In this document: in pieces, positions 57,771 to 64,000 of the stretch
Layout of the letters: each line of letters begins with the position of its first letter
Position numbering within the stretch: position 1 is the first letter of the stretch
DNA from: Bog-473 sp035534235
Lineage (GTDB): Bacteria > Actinomycetota > Acidimicrobiia > Acidimicrobiales > RAAP-2
NCBI GenBank assembly: GCA_035534235.1
Contig: DATLSH010000053.1
Span: 1-64,000 of the forward strand
Direction: 5' to 3'
DNA: 64,000 bases
The notes under the pieces: model-generated
Database searches by the model: none
Seen by the model: only the letters and a program-made list of their open reading frames with translations
Told to the model about the DNA's origin: nothing
Made by a program: the position numbers and the translations under genes

Positions 57771-59420
57771 ATGGGCTCGACATTTGACCGGCGGACGTTG
57801 CTGGCGGGCGGGGCGGTGGCAGCGGCCGGCTTCGCCGGAGCGTCGGCGCTGGACTGGGGCAGCTTCGCCGGTGCGGCGGCGAGCGGATCGGGCCGCAACG
57901 GCATCTCCAAGGCGAAGCCCAAGCGGGGTGGCCACCTCATCATGGGTGTGGACGCCGAGGAGGTGGGCTTCGACCCCACCCAGGGCCACTTCGACGAGGT
58001 CGGCGTCATGTACGCCCGCACCGTCTTCGACCCCCTGACCATCGTCACCGCCAACGGGGGGTGGGCGCCCTACCTGGCCCAATCGGTGACCCCCAACGCC
58101 AATCTCACTTCCTGGACGATCACCCTGCGGCCCAACGTCCTCTTCCACGACGGGACGCCCTGCAACGGAGCCGCTCTGCTCACCAACATGCAGGCGCAGG
58201 CCAAGTCCCTGCTGGTCGGCATCGTGCTGACGCCGATCCTGGTTTCCATGTCCCAGACCGGACCGCTGGCCGTCACCCTCAATTTCAAGACGCCCTGGGC
58301 GCCCTTCCCCTACTGGCTGGCCGGGAGCATCGGCGGGCAGATCGCCTACGTGGCGGCCCCGTCCATGCTGGCCAACAAGAACGGCACCTCTCACCCGGTG
58401 GGCACGGGACCATTCGTCTTCAGCGAATGGGTCCCCAACTCCCACTTCACCGCCACCGCCAATCCCCACTACTGGCGGCCGGGCCTCCCGTATCTCAATC
58501 AGATCACCTTCAAGCCCATCCCCGACGAGAATGCGCGGGCCGAGGCGCTCAAGACCAAGACGATCCATCTCATGCACACCGATACACCCCAGGTGTTCGC
58601 GCAGTTCAGGGGTGACCGATCTTTCTCCTACATCGACGACAGCAACCCGGTCGGCGAGCCGGACATGAGCTTCGTGATGTTGAACTGCCAGGCACCCCCA
58701 TTCAACAACCCCGCGGTCAGGCGGGCTGCCGCCATGGCCATCGACCGCAAGCAGTACACCAAGGTGGTGGACATCAACCAGGAGAAGGTGGCCAACGGCC
58801 TCTTCGCCCCCGGCACGCCGAACTACTCGAACACCGCGTACCCCAAGTTCAACCAGGGTGCGGCCAAGCACCTGGTGGCGCAGGTGGCCAGGAGCACCGG
58901 TGCGCCGGTCGCCTTCACCCTGGGTGGCACCACCGGTCCGGGGTCCATCCGCCAGCAGGAATATCTGCAGCAGGCGTTCCAAGCCGTCGGCTTCAAGGTG
59001 ACCAATCAGACCGTGCTGCAGAACGACATCATCAACACCGCCCTGGCCGGCAAGTACCAGGCTCTGGCCTGGCGCCAGTTCGTCAACGTCGACCCTGACC
59101 TCAACTACGTCTTCTGGAGCACGACGACCGTCAGCTCGGGCATTCCACTGAACTTCGCCCGCAACAGCGACCCCAAAATTGAGGCCGCCCTGCAACTCGG
59201 ACGTACCAGTACCAACCGGTCGGTACGCCGGAAGGCCTACCAGACGGTCAACCAGCGCATGGGCATCGACCTCCCCTACCTGTGGCTCGACCAGGGCGTG
59301 TGGTCATTCATCGGCCTGCCCAACGTGCAGAATTTCAACAATCCGACCACTCCCGGCGGCGGTGCAGCACTTGGGCAGATCGGCGGCTCAATCTGGCCGA
59401 CCCAGATCTGGCTCAGTTGA
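57771..59420 (+). CDS. Exported peptide-binding protein (ABC transporter family 5)
   Basis: Extracytoplasmic solute-binding protein for oligopeptides or similar solutes. The 549-residue protein starts with a twin-arginine type signal (FDRRTLLAGGAVAAAGFAGA) and is followed by a typical SBP_bac_5 fold, with VFDPLTIVTANGGWAPYLAQ and the GTGPFVFSEWVPN segment. No lipobox is apparent, so it may be soluble or held otherwise. No permease or ATPase genes are adjacent. A ribosome binding site (GGGGAGG) lies seven bases before the ATG. It is 11 bases before the response regulator gene, so the two may be co-transcribed. Confidence 0.88.
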   Translation: MGSTFDRRTLLAGGAVAAAGFAGASALDWGSFAGAAASGSGRNGISKAKPKRGGHLIMGVDAEEVGFDPTQGHFDEVGVMYARTVFDPLTIVTANGGWAPYLAQSVTPNANLTSWTITLRPNVLFHDGTPCNGAALLTNMQAQAKSLLVGIVLTPILVSMSQTGPLAVTLNFKTPWAPFPYWLAGSIGGQIAYVAAPSMLANKNGTSHPVGTGPFVFSEWVPNSHFTATANPHYWRPGLPYLNQITFKPIPDENARAEALKTKTIHLMHTDTPQVFAQFRGDRSFSYIDDSNPVGEPDMSFVMLNCQAPPFNNPAVRRAAAMAIDRKQYTKVVDINQEKVANGLFAPGTPNYSNTAYPKFNQGAAKHLVAQVARSTGAPVAFTLGGTTGPGSIRQQEYLQQAFQAVGFKVTNQTVLQNDIINTALAGKYQALAWRQFVNVDPDLNYVFWSTTTVSSGIPLNFARNSDPKIEAALQLGRTSTNRSVRRKAYQTVNQRMGIDLPYLWLDQGVWSFIGLPNVQNFNNPTTPGGGAALGQIGGSIWPTQIWLS

Positions 59421-59431
59421 GCTGACTCTGC

Positions 59432-60115
59432 GTGAGCGGGCGCATTCTGGTCGTCGAGGACGACGAACGGATCCGTTCGTCAATGCGGTTGGCACTCGAG
59501 GGAGAGGGGTACGAGGTCAAGGACGCCGCCAGCGGAGAGGAGGGGCTCAGTCTTTTCACCGAGGCCCCGACCGACGTCGCCCTGATCGACCTCATGCTCC
59601 CGGGCATGGACGGCTTCGAGTGCTGCCGTGCGCTGCGGCGCCAGAGCGCAGTCCCCATCATCATCGTCACGGCTCGGGCCGACACCCACGATGTGGTGGC
59701 CGGTCTCGAAGCCGGCGCGGACGACTACGTGACCAAGCCGTTCGTGGCCAAGGAGCTGGCGGCCCGCATTCGTGCGCTCCTTCGACGGGCCCGACCTCCC
59801 GAGGAGGACCCCGGAGCGCTGGTCTTCGGTGACCTCCAGCTCCTGCCTGAGCAGGGCGTGTTGCGCCAGGTCGACGGCGACGAGGTGCATTGCACCCGCA
59901 CCGAGTTCCGCCTCCTGTGCGAGCTGGCCGCCAGCCCCAACAAGGTTCTCAGCCGGGAACAGTTGCTGGACCGGGTCTGGGGCTACGACTACTTCGGCGA
60001 TGGCCGACTGGTGGACGTCCACATACGGCGCCTGCGCACCAAGGTCGAGTCCGACCCGGCAGCGCCACGGCACATACTCACCGTGAGGGGCATGGGCTAC
60101 AAGTTGGTGCCGTGA
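59432..60115 (+). CDS. OmpR/PhoB family response regulator, MtrA-like
   Basis: The 227-residue protein has a receiver domain with acidic pocket DDE (10-12), phosphoacceptor D53 (LIDLMLPGMDG) and K102 (VTKPF), and a winged-helix DNA-binding domain (RTEFRLLCELAASPNKVLSR, then VDVHIRRLRTKVE). The layout regulator-kinase-GerMN lipoprotein is that of mtrA-mtrB-lpqB, the envelope and division control system of Actinobacteria, so MtrA is the likely identity. Start is GTG at 59432; its stop is one base before the kinase start. Confidence 0.88.
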   Translation: MSGRILVVEDDERIRSSMRLALEGEGYEVKDAASGEEGLSLFTEAPTDVALIDLMLPGMDGFECCRALRRQSAVPIIIVTARADTHDVVAGLEAGADDYVTKPFVAKELAARIRALLRRARPPEEDPGALVFGDLQLLPEQGVLRQVDGDEVHCTRTEFRLLCELAASPNKVLSREQLLDRVWGYDYFGDGRLVDVHIRRLRTKVESDPAAPRHILTVRGMGYKLVP

Positions 60116-60116
60116 A

Positions 60117-61544
60117 GTGAAGCTGGGCATTGGAGCACGCATCACCGCCATCTTCGGGCTCGGGGCGCTGCTCCTCTCGATCTCCATGGGGGGCCTGTCG
60201 TACTTCACCACCCGCCACTTCCTGTTGGCCGAGCGCGAGTCCGCCGCCCTGCATCAGGCATTCGCCAACGCCACGCTGGTGCGAAGCGCACTCGCTTCGG
60301 GCACCACGGCCTATGCCGATCTCCTGGCCACCCTTGACGTCGGCTCCAACTCCCACTCCGTCCTCATCCACAAGTCCAAGGCATACGCATCCTCCCTTTC
60401 CCTCAATGCCTCTTCCATCCCCACCCGCTTGCGCGCCGAGGTTCTCGCCGGAACGGCTGCCACCCAGACCTACCGCACCGGTACCCAGAGCCAGCCACAG
60501 ATCATTGTGGGGGTACCCATCCCCTCGGTACGAGCCTCCTACTTCGAGGTGTTCACCCTGTCCGACCTCGACCACACCCTGCGGGTGCTGGGCCTCACGC
60601 TTTTCGGCGCCGGGGTGCTCACCACGTTGCTCGGAACAGCCTTGGGTCGCATCGCCAGTGACCGCTCCTTGCGCCCGCTGGCCGGGGTGTCCCGGGCCGC
60701 GGTGGCCATCGCCGGGGGCCAACTCGACACGCGGCTCAATGCCGCTGACCCGGACCCCGACCTGGCGGGGCTCACCACCTCCTTCAACGCCATGGTCGAC
60801 CAGCTGCAGGTCCGGATTGAGCGTGAGACCCGCTTCAATTCCGATGTCAGCCATGAGCTGCGCTCCCCCTTGACCACTCTGTCCGCCTCACTCGAGGTGC
60901 TGGAGGCGGAGTGGGACAACCTGTCGCCACGGGGCCGGCGAGCCCTGCAGCTGCTGGGCGATGATCTGCGGCGCTTTCAGAGAATGGTGGGTGACCTGCT
61001 CGAGATGTCCCGGGCCGACGCCGGCTCCATGGACGTGTTCCTTGAAGAGGTCAACGTCTCCGAGCTCGTCCAGCGGGCGGCCGAGGCCGGACTGCGCGTC
61101 CTCAAGCAGCAGGCTCCCGCCCCCGAGGTGCACATCGGGGGCGAGGTGCGCGCCCTTCACGTAGGAGTAGACAAGCGGCGCTTCGAACGTGTCATGGCCA
61201 ATCTCATTGAGAACGCGACCGTCTATGGAGGCGGCGTCACCGCCATTTCGGTGCATGGCTCCTCCGGCGCTTCCGACACGCCATCCGAGGTCGAGATCGC
61301 CGTCGAGGATGCCGGACCCGGCATCGATCCCGTCGAGCGCTCGAAGGTGTTCGATCGCTTCTACCGGGGCTCGGCATCGGGCCGGCGGGGCACCGGCACC
61401 GGTACCGGGCTGGGACTGGCCCTGGTGGCCGAGCACATGCGCCTCATGGGCGGTCGAGCCTGGGTGGAGGCGTCCCCCTCCGGTGGGGCCCGCTTCGTGT
61501 TGTCGCTGCCCGTGCTGGCGAGCGTCGAGGATCCCGAAAGGTGA
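60117..61544 (+). CDS. Sensor histidine kinase, MtrB-like
   Basis: The 475-residue protein has two membrane segments (about residues 8-30 and 160-180) enclosing an extracytoplasmic sensor of about 130 residues. A HAMP domain follows (RPLAGVSRAAVAIAGGQLDT), then the phosphoacceptor H246 (SDVSHELRSPLTTL) and an ATPase domain with N box ANLIENATVYGG, G1 DAGPGIDP and GTGTGLGLAL. The HAMP/dimerisation region (DPDLAGLTTSFNAMVDQL) strongly resembles MtrB. It starts with GTG and overlaps the lipoprotein gene by four bases. Confidence 0.88.
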   Translation: MKLGIGARITAIFGLGALLLSISMGGLSYFTTRHFLLAERESAALHQAFANATLVRSALASGTTAYADLLATLDVGSNSHSVLIHKSKAYASSLSLNASSIPTRLRAEVLAGTAATQTYRTGTQSQPQIIVGVPIPSVRASYFEVFTLSDLDHTLRVLGLTLFGAGVLTTLLGTALGRIASDRSLRPLAGVSRAAVAIAGGQLDTRLNAADPDPDLAGLTTSFNAMVDQLQVRIERETRFNSDVSHELRSPLTTLSASLEVLEAEWDNLSPRGRRALQLLGDDLRRFQRMVGDLLEMSRADAGSMDVFLEEVNVSELVQRAAEAGLRVLKQQAPAPEVHIGGEVRALHVGVDKRRFERVMANLIENATVYGGGVTAISVHGSSGASDTPSEVEIAVEDAGPGIDPVERSKVFDRFYRGSASGRRGTGTGTGLGLALVAEHMRLMGGRAWVEASPSGGARFVLSLPVLASVEDPER

Positions 61545-62137
61545 TCCGCCGAACCGGCTTCCTCACCCGGGCCGTGGTGGTCCTTCTGCCCTTGGTGGCG
61601 ACCGGGTGCGCCGTCCCCACCCAGCAGGGCCCGAGCGCCATCCCACGAAGCCACGTCCCCTTCGGCCTGTTGAATCCCCAATCGCCCGCCACCACCACCA
61701 CGCAGCCAAACCTGTCCTCGCTCGTGCCGGTGAAGATCTTCCTCCTGTCCCCGAGCCAGAAGCTGCTGCCCGTCAATCGGGTGGTTCTTTCCCCGGCACC
61801 GTTGACGTCAGTGCTCAACTCGCTGCTGGCCGGTCCGACCAGCTCGGAATCGAGCAACGGGACCACCACGGCCATCCCCAACAACGTGACGGTGCACTCG
61901 GCCGTCACCCAGGGTGCCGTCGTCACGGTCAACTTCAACGCCGCCTTCGGGCAGATCACCGGTGCCTCGACCGAGCTCGCCGTGGCCCAGGTCGTGGCCA
62001 CCATTGCGGCCCAGAACGGGCCGAACACCGGGGTCAGCTTCGAAATCGACGGGCAGCCGACGAACGTCCCTGTCGCCAGCGGCGCCCAGGTCCCGGGGCC
62101 GGTCTACGTCTTGCAGTTCGTGGTGACGCCGACCTAA
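61541..62137 (+). CDS. GerMN-domain lipoprotein, short LpqB-like
   Basis: The 198-residue protein has a lipoprotein signal with lipobox VATGC (cysteine near residue 23) and a single GerMN domain (residues about 60-195: VKIFLLSPSQKLLPVNRVVL and VTVHSAVTQGAVVTVNFNAA). Mycobacterial LpqB is about three times longer with a C-terminal beta-propeller, so this is a short version, or the propeller lies elsewhere. LpqB interacts with MtrB to tune signalling. The start overlaps the kinase stop as GTGA. It is convergent with rsfS, overlapping by four bases. Confidence 0.82.
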   Translation: MIRRTGFLTRAVVVLLPLVATGCAVPTQQGPSAIPRSHVPFGLLNPQSPATTTTQPNLSSLVPVKIFLLSPSQKLLPVNRVVLSPAPLTSVLNSLLAGPTSSESSNGTTTAIPNNVTVHSAVTQGAVVTVNFNAAFGQITGASTELAVAQVVATIAAQNGPNTGVSFEIDGQPTNVPVASGAQVPGPVYVLQFVVTPT

Positions 62138-62505
62138 CCGGCGCTCTCGACGGCGCCTCTCCAGGGCACCCTCGGTGCACCGGACCACAGATGCTCAAGG
62201 TCGTAGTAGTCGCGGGTCTCCTGCAGGAAGACGTGGGCGATGAAGTCGCCGTAGTCCATGAGCACCCAGGTGGCGTCCTGGAGACCTTCGATGCGCACGG
62301 GCGCATGGCCGTGCGCCACCTTGACCCCAAGCTCAATCTCCTCGACCAGGGTCCGCACGTGGCGCGTGTTGGGCGCGCTGGTGATCACGAATGCATCAAC
62401 CACCCCGAAGAGCTCGGTCATGGCCAGCACCACGGTGTCGTTCCCCAACTTGGCATCTGCCGACTCCGCCGCGGTCGCCGCGGCCGGCGGGATGTGGACG
62501 TGCAC
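62134..62505 (-). CDS. rsfS: Ribosomal silencing factor RsfS
   Basis: Binds L14 and prevents subunit joining when nutrients are limited. The 123-residue protein shows the family core: VVDAFVITSAPNTRHVRTLV and LQDATWVLMDYGDFIAHVFL. I prefer GTG at 62505 because AGGG lies six bases before it; TTG at 62511 is an alternative. It lies 14 bases after a small membrane-protein gene and is part of the nadD-small protein-rsfS set common in bacteria. Confidence 0.93.
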   Translation of the reverse strand: MHVHIPPAAATAAESADAKLGNDTVVLAMTELFGVVDAFVITSAPNTRHVRTLVEEIELGVKVAHGHAPVRIEGLQDATWVLMDYGDFIAHVFLQETRDYYDLEHLWSGAPRVPWRGAVESAG

Positions 62506-62519
62506 GTCCAACCCTGGGC

Positions 62520-62720
62520 TCAATGGAGCACGCCCAGGGTCAGTACCGTCAGGCCGAAGGCGCCACCGAGGATGGAGCAACCCAGCACCGTCCACCGGTC
62601 CCGGTCCCGGCGGGCCAACTTCTGCTGAAGCCGGCGCTCCACCCGCCGCTGGGTGCTGGTCGCAGGGGCCAGCAGAAGTACCTCAGGCAACTCGGTGACC
62701 CTGGCCGGCAATGCGCTCAT
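62520..62720 (-). CDS. Small single-span membrane protein between nadD and rsfS
   Basis: I recognise no family. The 66-residue protein has a basic middle (TQRRVERRLQQKLARRDRDR) and one C-terminal membrane segment (WTVLGCSILGGAFGLTVLTL). The ATG overlaps the nadD stop as ATGA, a strong sign that it is translated. In many Actinobacteria a LytR-like or small gene occurs between nadD and rsfS; this short protein may be a remnant or a distinct small protein. Confidence 0.65.
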   Translation of the reverse strand: MSALPARVTELPEVLLLAPATSTQRRVERRLQQKLARRDRDRWTVLGCSILGGAFGLTVLTLGVLH

Positions 62721-63343
62721 CTGTCCACAGCGTACAGATTGCGCTGCCGAATGCAATGGACCACCCCTGCGGGGACCAGATGCCCGATCGGTCCACCGCG
62801 GACCAGCACCTGGCGCACCCCTGAGCTGGACACATCGACCTGGGGGCCCTCCACCCATTCCACCCGCCACCCTTCCGGCCCTGCCGGGTCCGGGCCCCCA
62901 ACTCCGGGACGTGAAACCACGGCCAGGGTCACCAACCGCTTCAGATCCTGCGCCCTCTCCCACGACTCCAGCTCGGTCACCAGGTCGGCGCCCACGACGA
63001 GGAAGAGCTCGGGCCTTGCTCGACCCGACTTGCCGGCGCGCTCCGTGATCTCCTCGGCGGTCTCCACCGAGTAGCTCGGGCCACCCCGGTCGATCTCCAT
63101 GCGGCAGGCCTCCGTTCCCGGAAGGACCTCAGCCAGGGCCCGGGTCAGGGCGAACCGGTCCTCGGCTGCCGTAATGCGGCGCGTGGGCGACTTCTGCCAC
63201 GGGTCATTGGAGACCACCAGAAGGAGGCGATCGAGCGCCAACGCGCCCTGGACGGCGCGTGCTGCGGCGACATGACCGACATGGGGTGGGTCGAACGTCC
63301 CCCCGAGGATCCCGATCCGCTCGGCTGGTTCAGGTTCCGGCAA
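62717..63343 (-). CDS. nadD: Nicotinate-nucleotide adenylyltransferase NadD
   Basis: Makes nicotinate adenine dinucleotide in NAD synthesis. The 208-residue protein has the nucleotidyltransferase motif GILGGTFDPPHVGHVAAA and the SSSGVRQ motif near the C-terminus. The start is TTG at 63343, overlapping the oxidoreductase gene by 14 bases; no other start precedes the conserved motif. Its stop overlaps the small membrane protein as ATGA. Confidence 0.95.
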   Translation of the reverse strand: MPEPEPAERIGILGGTFDPPHVGHVAAARAVQGALALDRLLLVVSNDPWQKSPTRRITAAEDRFALTRALAEVLPGTEACRMEIDRGGPSYSVETAEEITERAGKSGRARPELFLVVGADLVTELESWERAQDLKRLVTLAVVSRPGVGGPDPAGPEGWRVEWVEGPQVDVSSSGVRQVLVRGGPIGHLVPAGVVHCIRQRNLYAVDR

Positions 63344-64000
63344 GTTCGGCTATCACCGGCCCCAGCGCTTCCATTTCCGCCTCGTGCACGACGATGTAGC
63401 TGAAACCCAACTCCTCGCGGCGCTTGCGGAGAGTCTCGACGATCTCTCCCACCGTCCCCACCAGCGCGATCGGCGCGGCCCGCAACTGGTCAGGGGTGAG
63501 GCCGAAGGCGGGGGCCATGCTCTCAATGAGCTCGGCTGCGTTGGGGACCACCTGCACCGCGGCCGTCCAGCACTGGAACTCAAGATCGCCTGCCCGGTCC
63601 CCGGCGGCGTCCCTGGCCCACCGCACCCGCTCCGTGTACTTCTCGACCACACTTTCGGCCGCCACTTCGGGTCCGACCACGCCGGCAGCCAGGCTCGGCA
63701 CGATGCTCACGGTTTCGGCACATCGACCGGCCAGCGTCAGGATCCGCTTGCTCCCGCCACCGATCACCAACGGCGGTCCCCCGGGGGTCACCGGGATGGG
63801 TGTGCCGAGCGCCTCGGTCACCTGGTAGTACTCGCCGTTCAGCGTGGCCTTTCCGGTGGTCCACATGGCGCGCATGATTTCGATGCTCTCGGCCAACTTG
63901 GCGATACGGACGGACGGCGGCTCCATCGGGATACCCGACTGCGTGTAGTCGGTCGTCATCCAACCGGCTCCCATGCCGAGCTCGAAGCGGCCACCGGTGA
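63330..64000 (-). CDS. F420-dependent LLM-class oxidoreductase, N-terminal part beyond window
   Basis: Luciferase-like monooxygenase family; actinobacterial members often use coenzyme F420. The visible part, about 222 residues, includes the family segment GGRFELGMGAGWMTTDY, the YYQVTEALGTPIPVTPGGPP segment and a typical C-terminus. The reading frame is open at the right edge of the window, so the start is not seen. Cofactor and substrate are inferences from family. It overlaps nadD by 14 bases. Confidence 0.85.
   Translation of the reverse strand, partial: TGGRFELGMGAGWMTTDYTQSGIPMEPPSVRIAKLAESIEIMRAMWTTGKATLNGEYYQVTEALGTPIPVTPGGPPLVIGGGSKRILTLAGRCAETVSIVPSLAAGVVGPEVAAESVVEKYTERVRWARDAAGDRAGDLEFQCWTAAVQVVPNAAELIESMAPAFGLTPDQLRAAPIALVGTVGEIVETLRKRREELGFSYIVVHEAEMEALGPVIAELAGT

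Overview
The window is GC-rich (roughly two-thirds or more G+C by eye) and gene-dense. It reads as a chromosomal segment of an actinobacterium, most likely class Acidimicrobiia. The reasons are the classic actinobacterial housekeeping order (dapB, M16 peptidase, pnp, rpsO, ribF, truB, rbfA, infB, ylxR, nusA, rimP, proS, ispG, site-2 protease, dxr, cdsA, frr, pyrH, tsf, rpsB, xerC), LexA boxes of the form CGAAC-N4-GTTCG, an MtrAB-like two-component pair, a sortase resembling class E, an ECF sigma factor with a zinc anti-sigma factor, and an exported protein with GGYWLVASDGG repeats that I associate with this class. The taxonomic call is inference; no rRNA gene is present.

Layout. 1-590: the end of a tyrosine recombinase, a tRNA-Cys and a small membrane protein, a likely junction with an integrated element. 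656-6278 (+): glnD, an L,D-transpeptidase, a sortase and a DUF2332 protein. 6217-10765: a DNA-damage region. Here lexA is divergent from an apparent four-gene unit (LysM division-inhibitor-like protein, nrdR, PIG-L deacetylase, dinB), with five LexA boxes in the shared 251-bp promoter region, followed by an Fpg/Nei glycosylase. 10781-14666: methyltransferase, a protein of unknown function, anti-sigma/sigma pair, di-iron protein. 14684-23001 (-): dapE, dapD, dapC, hflX, dapF, miaA, miaB, thrB. 23006-27640: a D,D-carboxypeptidase and ftsK, divergent from a radical-SAM gene whose promoter spacer is exactly filled by a perfect LexA palindrome. 27663-29156: exported repeat protein with an SGNH hydrolase domain. 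29158-39902 (-): rnj, dapA, di-iron protein with TetR regulator, rhomboid protease with TetR, dapB, M16 peptidase, pnp, rpsO. 39985-57673 (-): riboflavin kinase, translation/RNA block, isoprenoid genes ispG and dxr, cdsA, and the frr-pyrH-tsf-rpsB block, ending with xerC. 57771-64000: exported peptide-binding protein, MtrAB-like system with a short LpqB-like lipoprotein, then rsfS, a small membrane protein, nadD and a truncated F420-type oxidoreductase.

How the genes work together. Six steps of diaminopimelate synthesis (dapA, B, C, D, E, F) lie in one window with peptidoglycan-modifying enzymes (L,D-transpeptidase, D,D-carboxypeptidase) and the MtrAB-like envelope system. DNA-damage control occurs at two LexA-marked loci. 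Genes are tightly packed: many same-strand neighbours overlap by four bases as ATGA, GTGA or TTGA, and convergent genes mostly abut with no room for a terminator. No CRISPR array, rRNA gene, insertion sequence or replication origin was seen, and no stretch over 300 bases lacks a gene.
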